DNA from: DASWJZ01 sp963761005
GTDB taxonomy: Bacteria > Pseudomonadota > Alphaproteobacteria > Rhizobiales > Afifellaceae
Direction: 5' to 3'
Length of the DNA stretch: 64,000 bases
NCBI GenBank assembly: GCA_963761005.1
Contig: CAVXFK010000001.1
Span: 1 to 64,000, forward strand
Shown: piece by piece, positions 50,350 through 59,185 of the stretch
Layout of the letters: every line of letters starts with the position of its first letter
Position numbering within the stretch: the stretch's first letter is position 1
Notes under the pieces: model-generated
Database searches by the model: none
Seen by the model: the letters and a program-made list of their open reading frames with translations, nothing else
What the model was told of the DNA's origin: nothing
Position numbers and translations under genes: made by a program

Positions 50350-51063
50350 TTGCGAAAAGACCTCCGCTGGTTGACGGCCCGGCCGATCGCGCATCGCGGC
50401 CTGCACGATGTCACGCGCGGCCGCCCGGAAAACACCCGCGCGGCGTTCGAGGCGGCGGTCGCCGCAAACTACGCGATCGAGTGCGACCTGCACCTTTCCG
50501 CCGACGATGTGCCGATCGTCTTCCACGACGACGACCTTGACCGGCTGACCGGCGAGACGGGAGGCGTCGGGGCTCGGACAGTAGAGGAGCTCAGCCGCCT
50601 CAAGGTGCTCGGATCACAGGAGAAAATCCCGACCCTCCACGAGCTTTTGGAGTGCGTCGCCGGGCGTGTTCCGCTCCTGATCGAGATGAAGCCGGCGCCG
50701 CGCCACGAGCCGGCGCTCGCGCATGCGGTGGTCGAGCAGCTCGGAAAGTACAAAGGGCAGGCCGCCGTGATGTCTTTCGACCGGAGGCTCCTCGCGTCGG
50801 CGCGCGCGGTCGACGTGGATATCCCGCTCGGCCTGACTGCGCAGGGAGATTGGCTAAGTGGCGCAAGGCATTGGCGGGCGCTCTTCGCCTTCGAGCTGGA
50901 CTTCATTTCCTATTCGATCAACGACCTGCCGACGCCGATGCCGATTCTCGCCAGGTGGCTGATGCAAATGCCGCTGATCTGCTGGACGGTGCGCAGCGAG
51001 GCGCAACTCGAAAAAGCACGACGGCTGACGGACCAGATCACTTTTGAGGGGTTCGAGGCCTAG
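50350..51063 (+). CDS. Glycerophosphodiester phosphodiesterase-family protein
   Basis: 237 residues from a TTG at 50350. GDPD motifs: AHRGLHDVTRGRPENTRAAF, the metal-binding EC-D pair in YAIECDLHLSADDVPIVFHD, and LLIEMKPAP. It would cleave glycerophosphodiesters to glycerol-3-phosphate and alcohol. No signal peptide, so it is cytoplasmic. Same strand as the downstream FemAB-like gene, 52 bp away. Confidence 0.92.
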   Translation: MRKDLRWLTARPIAHRGLHDVTRGRPENTRAAFEAAVAANYAIECDLHLSADDVPIVFHDDDLDRLTGETGGVGARTVEELSRLKVLGSQEKIPTLHELLECVAGRVPLLIEMKPAPRHEPALAHAVVEQLGKYKGQAAVMSFDRRLLASARAVDVDIPLGLTAQGDWLSGARHWRALFAFELDFISYSINDLPTPMPILARWLMQMPLICWTVRSEAQLEKARRLTDQITFEGFEA

Positions 51064-51115
51064 CGGCAGTTCGGCTTATTGCACTTGCGAAGATTGCGCC
51101 TAAGCTTTCTCGGAT

Positions 51116-52372
51116 ATGGCCGCTCCCATCACCGCCGCGTCATCGATCCACGTTCAAGGAAGCATCGCGGAAATCGAGCGAAGCGCCTGGGATACTTGTG
51201 CAAATCCGGGCTGGACCGACACGCCCGGCGGCCCGGCAGCAGCCGGCTGTGCGCTTGCGGAAACGGAGGCAAAGACGGCTTACAACCCCTTTGTCTCCTG
51301 GGATTTCCTTGAGGCGCTTGAGCGCTCCGGCACGGTTTCGGCGCGGACCGGCTGGGCACCCCGCCACGCTGTCCTGAAAGAGAACGGCCAAGTCACCGCC
51401 GTCATGCCCTGCTATGCGAAATCGCACTCGCAGGGCGAATACGTCTTCGACTGGGGCTGGGCCGACGCCTTCGAGCGCGCCGGCGGCCGCTACTACCCAA
51501 AACTCCAGGTGAGCGTGCCGTTCACGCCCGTCACCGGGCCGCGGCTTTTGACCGCGCCCGGACCGCAGGCGGCGGAGCGCAAGAAGATGCTCGCCGCCGG
51601 CCTGGTCGAGCTCACGCGCCGCATGGGCGTCTCCTCTGCGCACATTACCTTCCTGCCCGGCGCCGACGCGGCGAGCCTCGCCGAGCTCGGCTTCCTCCAC
51701 CGCACCGACCAGCAGTTCCACTTCACCGACGATGGCTACGGCGACTTCGAGGGCTTTCTCTCCGCACTCGCTTCGCGCAAGCGCAAGGCGGTCAGGAAGG
51801 AACGGCGCGAGGCGCTCGCCAGCGGCGTCGAGATCGAATGGCTGACCGGAAAGGACGTGACGGAGGCGGCGTGGGATTCCTTCTTCGCCTTCTACATGGA
51901 CACTGGCTCGCGCAAGTGGGGGCGGCCCTATCTGAACCGCCGCTTCTTCTCGCTGCTCGGCGAGCGCATGGCCGACCACGTGCTCCTCATCATGGCGAAG
52001 CGGAACGGCCGCTTCGTTGCCGGCGCTTTGAACCTCATCGGCTCGGAGGCGCTCTATGGCCGCTACTGGGGCGCGATCGAGGACCTCCCCTACCTTCATT
52101 TTGAGGTCTGCTATTACCAGGCGATCGACTTTGCGCTGAAACACGGATTGAAGCGCGTCGAGGCCGGCGCGCAGGGCGCGCACAAGCTCGCGCGTGGCTA
52201 CCTGCCGGCGACGACGCATTCGGCGCACTACATCGCCGACCCGAGTTTCCGCCGCGCGGTCGCCGACTATCTCATGAACGAGCGGCGCGAAGTGGCCTTC
52301 CAGGGTGAGCTCCTTTCCGAGCGCGCACCTTTCCGCCACGCGGGAGACGCGCACGACGACGCGGCGGAATAG
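51116..52372 (+). CDS. FemAB-like acyltransferase (PF04339-type)
   Basis: 418 residues. The start at 51116 gives MAAPITAASSIHVQGSIAEI. Features of the FemAB-like family: NPFVSWDFLEALERSG, AVMPCYAKSHSQGEYVFDWG, a Lys/Arg-rich stretch (ALASRKRKAVRKERREAL), and LKHGLKRVEAGAQGAHKLAR with GYLPATTHSAH. Such GNAT-superfamily proteins are presumed to acylate an unknown acceptor, perhaps peptidoglycan-related. Common in Rhizobiales next to a HIT gene. Confidence 0.87.
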   Translation: MAAPITAASSIHVQGSIAEIERSAWDTCANPGWTDTPGGPAAAGCALAETEAKTAYNPFVSWDFLEALERSGTVSARTGWAPRHAVLKENGQVTAVMPCYAKSHSQGEYVFDWGWADAFERAGGRYYPKLQVSVPFTPVTGPRLLTAPGPQAAERKKMLAAGLVELTRRMGVSSAHITFLPGADAASLAELGFLHRTDQQFHFTDDGYGDFEGFLSALASRKRKAVRKERREALASGVEIEWLTGKDVTEAAWDSFFAFYMDTGSRKWGRPYLNRRFFSLLGERMADHVLLIMAKRNGRFVAGALNLIGSEALYGRYWGAIEDLPYLHFEVCYYQAIDFALKHGLKRVEAGAQGAHKLARGYLPATTHSAHYIADPSFRRAVADYLMNERREVAFQGELLSERAPFRHAGDAHDDAAE

Positions 52373-52528
52373 CAACGCTCACCATCTCATCGTCATTGGT
52401 GGTCTTGACCCGCCGATCCATTGCGTGACGGTAACGAAAGCGCGAGCGAACATGCCCGGATCGAAAAGTCCGGCATGACGGCGCCAGGAACGTTGGTGCA
52501 AGTGTCCCACGCGGCGAGGAACGAGAAG

Positions 52529-52957
52529 ATGCCCACACCGGCCTATGACAACTCGAACGTCTTCGCGAAAATCATTCGCGGCGAGCTGCCCGCGGCAAAA
52601 GTCTTCGAGGACGAGAACGTGCTCGTCATCATGGATGTGATGCCGCAAGGGCCGGGCCACACGCTGGTGATTCCGAAGGCGAGCGCGCGCAACATGCTCG
52701 ACATTGGCGACGACGACCTGAAGCATGCGATCGTCGCGGTGAAGCGCGTCGCGCGCGCGGTGAAGGCCGCGTTCGACGCACCCGGCGTCTTCGTCATGCA
52801 GTTCAACGAGCCGGCCTCCGGGCAGACGGTGTTCCACACGCATTTTCACGTGATCCCGCGCTTCGAGGGCGTGCCGCTCAAGCCGCACGCTGGCGGCATG
52901 GCGGACGGCAAGCTGCTCGCCGAGCACGCCGCGAAGATCAAAACGGCCATGGGGTGA
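52529..52957 (+). CDS. HIT-family nucleotide hydrolase
   Basis: 142 residues from the ATG at 52529, with GAGGAACGAGA upstream. Starts MPTPAYDNSNVFAKIIRGEL; the histidine triad is HTHFHVIPRF. Likely cleaves purine nucleotide phosphoramidates or dinucleotides. Longer starts are possible but unsupported. The next gene overlaps its stop by 4 bp. Confidence 0.93.
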   Translation: MPTPAYDNSNVFAKIIRGELPAAKVFEDENVLVIMDVMPQGPGHTLVIPKASARNMLDIGDDDLKHAIVAVKRVARAVKAAFDAPGVFVMQFNEPASGQTVFHTHFHVIPRFEGVPLKPHAGGMADGKLLAEHAAKIKTAMG

Positions 52958-53295
52958 CGAGGTCGGCCCGCCGACTCCTCCTGATCCGGCTGGTGCACAC
53001 GCTCGTCTGGGCGGTCTTCGCCGGATCGATCGTGGCGATTCCCGTCGCAACCGCGATCGGCAACCTCCGCGCAGCACTCTGGCTGAGCCTGCTCGTCTGG
53101 GTGGAGGTTGCCATTCTCCTGGCGAACCGCATGCGCTGCCCGCTGACCGGCGTTGCCGCGCGTTACACGGACGAGCGGGCCGACAACTTCGACATCTTTC
53201 TTCCCGAATGGCTGGCACGGCATAACAAGCTGATCTTCGGCACGCTCTTCGCGCTCGCTGAGCTGCATCTCCTGTGGCGCTGGACGCTCCGCTGA
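52954..53295 (+). CDS. Small membrane protein of unknown function
   Basis: 113 residues from a GTG at 52954 that overlaps the HIT stop. Two or three hydrophobic segments (LVWAVFAGSIVAIPVATAIG; ALWLSLLVWVEVAILLA; and a C-terminal LIFGTLFALAELHLLW). A soluble loop contains MRCPLTGVAARYTDERADN and FDIFLPEWLARHNK, a pattern I associate with an uncharacterised family of inner-membrane proteins. Function unknown. Confidence 0.75.
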   Translation: MTRSARRLLLIRLVHTLVWAVFAGSIVAIPVATAIGNLRAALWLSLLVWVEVAILLANRMRCPLTGVAARYTDERADNFDIFLPEWLARHNKLIFGTLFALAELHLLWRWTLR

Positions 53296-53389
53296 ATGCG
53301 CTGAGCGCGAAGCAGAGGGTGCGTGCTATGCGGCGCACGCATGCCGAGCCTCTTCAACCGGCACCCCGCTCGGGAGTAAACTTGCGTCT

Positions 53390-53695
53390 ATGACCGACAT
53401 CGTCGTGAAGCCGCGCACCAAGGCGAAGCCGAAGACGCAGCGGCCGAAGCTGCACAAGGTCATCCTTGTCAATGACGACTACACGCCGCGCGAATTCGTC
53501 GTGACGGTGCTGAAGGGCGTCTTTCGCATGAGCGACGACCAGGCCTATCGCGTGATGATCACCGCGCATCGGCGCGGCGCTTGCGTCGTCGCCGTCTATA
53601 CGAAGGACGTGGCCGAGACGAAGGCTACGGAAGGCACCGACGCGGGCCGCCGCGCCGGCTTCCCGCTGATGTTCACCACCGAGCCGGAGGAATGA
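53390..53695 (+). CDS. clpS2: ATP-dependent Clp protease adaptor ClpS (second paralogue, ClpS2 type)
   Basis: Delivers N-degron substrates to ClpA. 101 residues. The binding-pocket loop reads VILVNDDYTPREFVVTVL: the Asn-Asp-Asp is kept, but Arg occupies the position of the E. coli gate residue Met40. His66 is kept (MITAHRRGAC). The C-terminus is longer than usual in E. coli. In Agrobacterium, ClpS2 paralogues differ in specificity from ClpS1. The window's other ClpS lies next to clpA. Confidence 0.92.
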   Translation: MTDIVVKPRTKAKPKTQRPKLHKVILVNDDYTPREFVVTVLKGVFRMSDDQAYRVMITAHRRGACVVAVYTKDVAETKATEGTDAGRRAGFPLMFTTEPEE

Positions 53696-53796
53696 GTGCA
53701 TCGACTCGGACTCTCCATGCCGCGGTCGCATTGTAGACAAACTCGCAGACGAACGTCGCGCGCGGGGTGGGGTGCGTTCTTGAGCCGGAGTGCCAG

Positions 53797-54072
53797 ATGT
53801 CGGCCCAGCTTCCCACCGTCGTTTATCTTCCCCCAGTTTCCGATCAGACGTTCCTCAAGAACACGGCCGACGTGCTCGAGCGGCTTCGCACCGAGAGTGA
53901 ATTGCGAGGTCACGCGATGCTGGCGTCCCTCCTTGCCATCACTAAGGGCGAAGTCGATGACGGCCTGAGCACGCGGGCGAATGTCACTGCGTTCACCGAG
54001 AAGCACGAGCAAGACGACGGCGCCGCGATGATGGCGCAAAGGCTCGCCTGCCGCACCGAAAAGAGCGCCTGA
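53797..54072 (+). CDS. Small helical protein of unknown function
   Basis: 91 residues from the ATG at 53797 (MSAQLPTVVYLPPVSD). After a short N-terminal strand the rest is helical (TFLKNTADVLERLRTESELR; LASLLAITKGEVDDGLSTRA). No domain is recognised. It sits alone between clpS2 and zwf. Confidence 0.55.
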   Translation: MSAQLPTVVYLPPVSDQTFLKNTADVLERLRTESELRGHAMLASLLAITKGEVDDGLSTRANVTAFTEKHEQDDGAAMMAQRLACRTEKSA

Positions 54073-54207
54073 GGCTCACCCGTTGCGGCCCCAGCTTGTC
54101 GCAGTTGCGGCAAGCTGACCCGCTCCGCCGGAGACTTGCGGCGGCTCCCTCCCCCGAACTGGCACGCTCTATGCTCACGCATAAATGCGGCCTAGAACAC
54201 GCACGGG

Positions 54208-55681
54208 ATGGAGCATTTGGCGAAAAACGCTGCGCGGGTCGGCCCGCAACAGCCGCAGGTCGTCGTCCTCGTCGGCGCGACAGGCGACCTTTCGAAGCGC
54301 AAGCTGCTGCCCGGCCTCTTTCACCTCTGCGGCGCGGGCTTCATTCCCGGCTGGAAGATCATCGGCGTTTCGCTTGACGAGATCGACGCCGACGGCTTCC
54401 GCAAGATCGCGCGCGAGGCAGTCGCGGAATTCGGGGACGCGCAAGGAGGACGAGGCACGCTGGGGCGCCTTCGCCGAGACGCTCGAATACGTGCCGCTCT
54501 CGGCCGGGGCCGGCGCGCTGAGGGAGGCGGTCGAAAAGGCAGAGCGGTCGCTCGGTGCAGGGAGCCGCCGCATTCACTATCTGAGCGTTCCGCCGAAGGC
54601 CGCCCTTTCGGCCGTGCGTCTCCTCGCCGACGCCGGGCTCGTCGACCGCAGCCGCGTCATAATGGAGAAGCCGTTCGGCACCGACCTCCAAAGCGCCGTT
54701 GAGCTGAACGCCAAGCTGCATGAGGTCTTCGCCGAGGAGCAGATTTTCCGCATCGACCATTTCCTCGGCAAGGAGCCGGCGCAGAACATCCTCGCGTTCC
54801 GTTTCGCCAACGGGCTGTTCGAACCGATCTGGAATCGCAACTTCATCGACCACGTGCAGATCGATGTGCCGGAGACGTTGGGGCTCGCCACCCGCGCAGT
54901 GTTTTACGAGCAGACAGGGGCGTTCCGCGACATGGTGGTGACGCACCTCTTCCAGATCCTCGCCTTTGTGGCGATGGAGCCGCCGACGGCGCTCGAGCCG
55001 AAGCCGATCAGCGAGGAAAAGAACAAGGTCTTCCGCTCCATGATGCCGCTCGACCCGAAGGACGTGGTGCGCGGGCAGTTCACCGGCTATCGCGACGAGG
55101 AAGGCGTCGATCCGGAATCGGAGGCGGAAACCTTCATCGCGCTGAAGTGCTTCATCGACAACTGGCGCTGGGCCGACGTTCCCTTCTTCCTGCGCACGGG
55201 CAAGAAGATGGCCGAGGGGCAGCGCATCATCTCGATCGCCTTCCGCGAGCCACCGAAAAGCATGTTCCCCATCGGCTCAGGCGTGGGCGCGCAAGGTCCC
55301 GACCATCTGACCTTCGACCTTGCCGACGCGTCGAAGATGTCGCTCTCCTTCTACGGCAAGCGTCCCGGCCCGGGCATGCGGCTCGACAAGCTGTCGCTGC
55401 AGTTCGCGCTGCACGACACGGGACTGATCGGCGACGTGCTGGAGGCCTACGAGCGGCTGATCCTCGATGCGATGCGCGGCGACCGCACGCTGTTCACCAC
55501 GGCGGAGGGCATCGAGCGGCTTTGGGAGGTCTCCATGCCGCTCTTGGAGAACCCGCCGCCGGTGCGGCTCTACCAGCCGGGCTCATGGGGCCCGAAATCG
55601 GTGCACCAGCTCATCGCGCCGCACGCCTGGCGGCTTCCGTTCGAGCGGGCCTGGCGCGACCCGAACGTGACGGGCGCGTAG
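54208..55681 (+). CDS. zwf: Glucose-6-phosphate dehydrogenase, interrupted by one apparent frameshift
   Basis: Oxidises glucose-6-phosphate to 6-phosphogluconolactone with NAD(P)+. The N-terminus MEHLAKNAARVGPQQPQ with VVVLVGATGDLSKRKLLPGL is in one frame; after GGGG near 54432 the frame changes and continues RKEDEARWGAFAETLEYV. Reading GGG instead of GGGG gives FGTRKEDEARW and about 490 residues. The catalytic RIDHFLGKEPAQNI motif and the C-terminal RLYQPGSWGPKSV are intact. The break is in a G run of a well-preserved gene, so an error is likely. No pgl or edd follows, unlike many rhizobial zwf operons. Confidence 0.93.
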
Positions 55682-55733
55682 CCTGCGCGGGCGAAATAGG
55701 CCCGCGCCCCCCCTTCAGATTGATCGCGACGAA

Positions 55734-55767
55734 GGAATTCCGGGCCGCGTAGTGGCCCGGAACAATT
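55734..55767. terminator. Bidirectional terminator between zwf and the DUF4242 gene
   Basis: TTCCGGGCC-GCGTAGT-GGCCCGGAA forms a 9-bp perfect stem at 55738-55762, flanked by GAATT and AATTC that can extend it over a bulge. It lies between the convergent zwf and DUF4242 stops. A second hairpin, CGCGGGC-N7-GCCCGCG, is at 55686-55706, just after zwf. Confidence 0.7.
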
Positions 55768-55780
55768 CTGCCGGACGATG

Positions 55781-56053
55781 TCAGGCCGCCGTCGCGGGAT
55801 CGATGACCGCCGTGACCTCGGTGATGATGTTCGCCGGAAAACCGGAAAGCCGCGCGTGCTCGCGGATCACCGCCTCGTCTTCTGCGAGATAGATGCAAAA
55901 GGTCTTGTCGGCGGTCACGAAGCTCTCCTGCCACTGGATGCGTGGCCTGAGCTTCGCGAGCGCCGCGTTCGACTGGCCGGCGATTCCGCTCAAGCCGTTC
56001 GCGTCGTTCTTGCCGACGCCCGCAACGTCCCGTTCGATCACATACTTCTTCAC
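55781..56053 (-). CDS. DUF4242-family protein (nickel-binding SCO4226-like fold)
   Basis: 90 residues from a GTG at 56053 (MKKYVIERDVAGVG when read as Met), preceded by GGAGGA. The family core includes ALAKLRPRIQWQESFVTADK and FCIYLAEDEAVIREHARLSG. One characterised homologue in Streptomyces binds nickel; the biological role of the family is unknown. Its N-terminal half closely resembles the start of the next gene upstream (56442), pointing to a local duplication. Confidence 0.82.
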   Translation of the reverse strand: MKKYVIERDVAGVGKNDANGLSGIAGQSNAALAKLRPRIQWQESFVTADKTFCIYLAEDEAVIREHARLSGFPANIITEVTAVIDPATAA

Positions 56054-56106
56054 GGCATCCTCCGTTCGCAACTTCGCTGACGATGTATTGCCGGATTTGG
56101 CGTTTC

Positions 56107-56442
56107 TCAGCGAGCGTCGAAACTGTCATTTCGAAGGGGTGATTTCGCCACGCGCTGCCGCCGATCAAGAGACGCCGGCACGCGCCCGAACCGCGCGACC
56201 CGCGCAATCTCGGGGCGCGAAATCCCGATGTCCCGCAACATCTTGTCGTCGAACGCCGACAACCGTCGCATGTCGCGCCGAGCACGAATGTCACGGGCGA
56301 CGAGCGCGATCAGCGCGCCGATCAGGCGGCCGACGAAACGGACGCCGCGCGCGAATTTCGCAAGAGCCACGTTTCCGCTGAGGCCATCCGCATCGTCCTC
56401 GCCGACACGCGCAACGCAGCATTCGACCCAGTACCTCTTCAC
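56107..56442 (-). CDS. DUF1127-type protein with a DUF4242-like N-terminus (apparent fusion)
   Basis: 111 residues from a GTG at 56442, with GGGAGA eight bases upstream. Residues 1-30 (MKRYWVECCVARVGEDDADG followed by LSGN) align with the start of the neighbouring DUF4242 protein. Residues 60-95 are a DUF1127/YjiS-like motif (RRDMRRLSAFDDKMLRDIGI followed by SRPEI). The end is KSPLRNDSFDAR. DUF1127 proteins are small, Arg-rich, and in some rhizobia and Agrobacterium act in RNA turnover and phosphate or C1 metabolism. A fusion by duplication and recombination is the simplest explanation. Confidence 0.72.
   Translation of the reverse strand: MKRYWVECCVARVGEDDADGLSGNVALAKFARGVRFVGRLIGALIALVARDIRARRDMRRLSAFDDKMLRDIGISRPEIARVARFGRVPASLDRRQRVAKSPLRNDSFDAR
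56109..56150. repeat. 42-bp imperfect direct repeat, copy 1
   Basis: Matches 56503-56544 in 36 of 42 positions, without gaps. On the minus strand it encodes the last residues of the DUF1127-type protein (VAKSPLRNDSFDAR, stop). See the second copy for interpretation. Confidence 0.75.
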
Positions 56443-56502
56443 GGCGATTTCTCCCGTTTGTGTGCAGCACGGCAGTTGCATTTGGAGGAATCCGCGTTGC
56501 CT

Positions 56503-56544
56503 AGCGAGCGTCGAAAGTGTCATTCCCGCGGGGCGATTTCGCCA
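56503..56544. repeat. 42-bp imperfect direct repeat, copy 2
   Basis: On the minus strand it reads MAKSPRGNDTFDAR followed by a stop, so it keeps the reading frame and the stop codon of copy 1. It is probably the orphan 3' end of a third, lost DUF1127-type gene, now abutting the GlxA-type regulator start. Alternatively both copies could be operators of that regulator; the preserved codon structure favours the relict reading. Confidence 0.6.
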
Positions 56545-57551
56545 TGGAGACGCAGATGATCGATGTCACCGTTCTCTATTTCCCCGACGGTTCGGTCTCC
56601 TCGTCCGTTGCACCTCTCGAGGTCTTCTACGCGGCAGGCTCGCGGTGGAACCTCTGCGTGACTTCCGTTCCGGAGCCGCGCTTCAGGGTCACGACCGTCT
56701 CGGTTGACGGCCGCCCGGTCGTCGGCGGCGCAGGCGTGCGGGTCGTCCCCGACAAGGCGCTTTCCGAGGTCGAGCACACCGACCTTGTGCTCGTTCCGGC
56801 CGGCGGAACGGACGTCGACGAGATGATCAGGAAGAACGCCCCCGCGATCCCGTGGCTCCGCGCGCTTCACGCGCAAGGCGCGCTCATCGCGGGCGTCTGC
56901 ACGGGTGTCGCCATCCTCGCGGAGGCGGGCCTCCTCGACGGACGCCGTGCCACGACCCACTGGGCGGTCGCAGAGCTCTACAAGCAGCGCTACCCGAACG
57001 TCGACTGGCAGCCGCAGCTTTGCGTCACGGAAGATCGCGGCGTGCTTTGCGGCGGCGGCGTTTACGCCTCCGTCGATCTCGCGCTCTACATCGTCGAAAA
57101 GCTTTGCGGTCGCGACATAGCGATCGGCTGCTCCAGATCGCTCGTGGTCCAGATGCCGCGGACCTATCAGACCCACTTCGCGCTCGTGCCCTTCGGGAGC
57201 GATCATTCCGACGCTCTGATCCGCCGGGCCGAAGACTGGCTGCACGACCATTTCCCCGACGACGTCGACCTCGATCGGCTTGCTGCTGATCTTGCGATCA
57301 CGTCGAGAACGTTTCTCCGCCGCTTCAAATCGGCAACGGGCGAGACGCCACTCGCTTACCTGCAGCGGCTGCGCACGGAGGCGGCAAAGCGGATGCTCGA
57401 AGAAGATCGACTGACGATCCAGGAAGTTGGCCTTGCGGTCGGCTATGAGGACGTCGCCTTCTTCCGCGGTCTCTTCAAGCGACATGTGGGGCTCACCCCG
57501 CGCGCCTACAGAGAACGTCACGGACGGTCGATCCAGCCATTTGCCGCGTGA
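56544..57551 (+). CDS. GlxA-family AraC-type transcriptional regulator
   Basis: 335 residues from the ATG at 56544 (METQMIDVTVLYFPDG); a start at 56556 is possible. An N-terminal DJ-1/PfpI-like sensor domain (about 1-190) has the nucleophile-elbow region LIAGVCTGVAILAEAGLLDG and HWAVAELYKQRYP. The C-terminal AraC domain (about 225-330) shows LAITSRTFLRRFKSATGETP and GYEDVAFFRGLFKRHVGLTP. Divergent from the DUF1127/DUF4242 genes, its likely targets. GlxA regulators often sense small metabolites; which one is not evident. Confidence 0.92.
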   Translation: METQMIDVTVLYFPDGSVSSSVAPLEVFYAAGSRWNLCVTSVPEPRFRVTTVSVDGRPVVGGAGVRVVPDKALSEVEHTDLVLVPAGGTDVDEMIRKNAPAIPWLRALHAQGALIAGVCTGVAILAEAGLLDGRRATTHWAVAELYKQRYPNVDWQPQLCVTEDRGVLCGGGVYASVDLALYIVEKLCGRDIAIGCSRSLVVQMPRTYQTHFALVPFGSDHSDALIRRAEDWLHDHFPDDVDLDRLAADLAITSRTFLRRFKSATGETPLAYLQRLRTEAAKRMLEEDRLTIQEVGLAVGYEDVAFFRGLFKRHVGLTPRAYRERHGRSIQPFAA

Positions 57552-57760
57552 GCCGCCAACGACGCCGGATTCTGCGACAACGCGAAGACGGAAGCGCCGT
57601 TCACCCGCCGTTCAGCGTGTTTTCGCTTTCCTCCGCCTTATGTTTGCCCCGCTTTGGGTCGAGCGTCTCCACTCGGGTGCCGGCTTGCGCTTGCGCGTCA
57701 GCCGACGGGGGGCTTCGAGGTTGGAGCAATCTTTCTTCCGCGTAACGGGAGCGAGCCCTG

Positions 57761-59128
57761 ATGCTTGACGACGCAAGCCAAGAAACGCCGAGCGCCACGC
57801 CGCAAGGCGCACAGGATTCAGGCGGCGCCCTCACCATCGTGCCGCGCGATCTGCTTGCCGAGCCGCGTCAGGCGGCCGAAAGCGGCAAGGCATTGGAGCG
57901 CCGCGAGCCGCACCTTGAATCGAACGCGCTCGTGCCCGACGAGGAGGACGCGGAGCGCGTCGCGTTCTCGATGTGGCGCGAGGGCAGGACCGACGACGCC
58001 ATCGCGTTCCTCGAGCGCGAGATTCTCCTAGAGAGGGACCGCCGGTGGAAGCACGACGCGTTCGCCGACCGGCTTGAGCCGCATTTCGGTGCGCCGGCGC
58101 CAAAGGTGATCGTCACACCGCCGCCCGCCGACGGAGCCAAGCCGAAGCGCCGCGGCTGGCGCTCGCGAAACGCTGCGCCCGTCTCCGAGCCGTTCTTCTC
58201 CGACGCGTCCGCCCCGACGATCGACCTTACCGCGGAGCGGCCACCCGTTACGCCCCTCGACGCCCTTCCCGAGCGGCGGATGGGACGCGGCCCGGCGATC
58301 GTCGCGGCGATTGGACTTGTCATCGTCGCTTGCGCCGCTGCCGGAAATATCTGGGACAACTATCGGGGCGGCACCGCTGTCGAGCACGCCGCACCGGCGA
58401 TGGAGACGGCGGCCACTGTGACGGCAAGCGTTGTGCCCGCGAAGGCCGAGCCCACGCAGACGGCGAGCGTCACGCCCGCAACGCTCGATGCAACGCCGGC
58501 GGTGACCATCGCGGCCGTTCCGGCTGCATCCGAGACCGCGGCCGCGGCCTCTCTGTCATCCGCGGCACCGACCGAAGCTGCCACCGCGACGCCCGCCGAT
58601 CCGCCGATAGAAGCGACGGCGGCCGAAGAGCCTGCGTCCGCCACACTTCCGGCAGAAGCCACGCCCCCCGCCGGCCCGGACGAAGCCGTCGCGCTCGTCG
58701 GGCCGCAAGACCAGACCGTCGACGACACCGTTACGCCGCCCGACGAGCTTGATGAGGCTGCAACGGGCGCCGACGGGGGAGCAATGCCAAATGCCAGCGC
58801 GCCAATCGCAGTCGCGCGGCTGCCGCGGCAACGCCCGGAGCCGCCGGCCGGCCTGACGCTCGCACCGTCGCAACCGGCGTCCGTGAGCCAAGTCGCGCCG
58901 AGCACTCCGATCCCCGCGCAGGCGCCGCAGCCGGAAGCTGCCGACCTGCCGCAGCCCTTCTACGACAGCGACGGGCTGCCCGTGCGGAGCACACTGACGC
59001 CGGCGGAATACCAGGCGCTGCTTGAACGGCGCGCCATGGCCGAGGACTACGTCGCGCGGCGCCGGGCGATTGCCGAGGAGACGGTGCCGGCGCAGCGGCG
59101 GGTGCTGCTGCGACTGCTTCACCGGTAG
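57761..59128 (+). CDS. Large single-pass protein with Ala/Pro-rich periplasmic region, function unknown
   Basis: 455 residues. A soluble N-terminal part (1-160) holds a helix with WREGRTDDAIAFLEREILLE. A basic patch (KPKRRGWRSRNA) precedes a single membrane helix at about 187-207 (GPAIVAAIGLVIVACAAAGN). About 180 residues rich in Ala, Thr, Pro and Glu follow, then a conserved-looking end (QPFYDSDGLPVRSTLTPAEY; EDYVARRRAIAEETVPAQRR). The Ala/Pro region is probably disordered and may span the periplasm. No enzymatic motif. The gap 57552-57760 before it shows no gene. Confidence 0.8.
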   Translation: MLDDASQETPSATPQGAQDSGGALTIVPRDLLAEPRQAAESGKALERREPHLESNALVPDEEDAERVAFSMWREGRTDDAIAFLEREILLERDRRWKHDAFADRLEPHFGAPAPKVIVTPPPADGAKPKRRGWRSRNAAPVSEPFFSDASAPTIDLTAERPPVTPLDALPERRMGRGPAIVAAIGLVIVACAAAGNIWDNYRGGTAVEHAAPAMETAATVTASVVPAKAEPTQTASVTPATLDATPAVTIAAVPAASETAAAASLSSAAPTEAATATPADPPIEATAAEEPASATLPAEATPPAGPDEAVALVGPQDQTVDDTVTPPDELDEAATGADGGAMPNASAPIAVARLPRQRPEPPAGLTLAPSQPASVSQVAPSTPIPAQAPQPEAADLPQPFYDSDGLPVRSTLTPAEYQALLERRAMAEDYVARRRAIAEETVPAQRRVLLRLLHR

Positions 59129-59185
59129 GTCATAGGCCTCAGCCCCGCAGGCGGATTGCGGCCCGGAACGCGGGTCGCAACAGCG

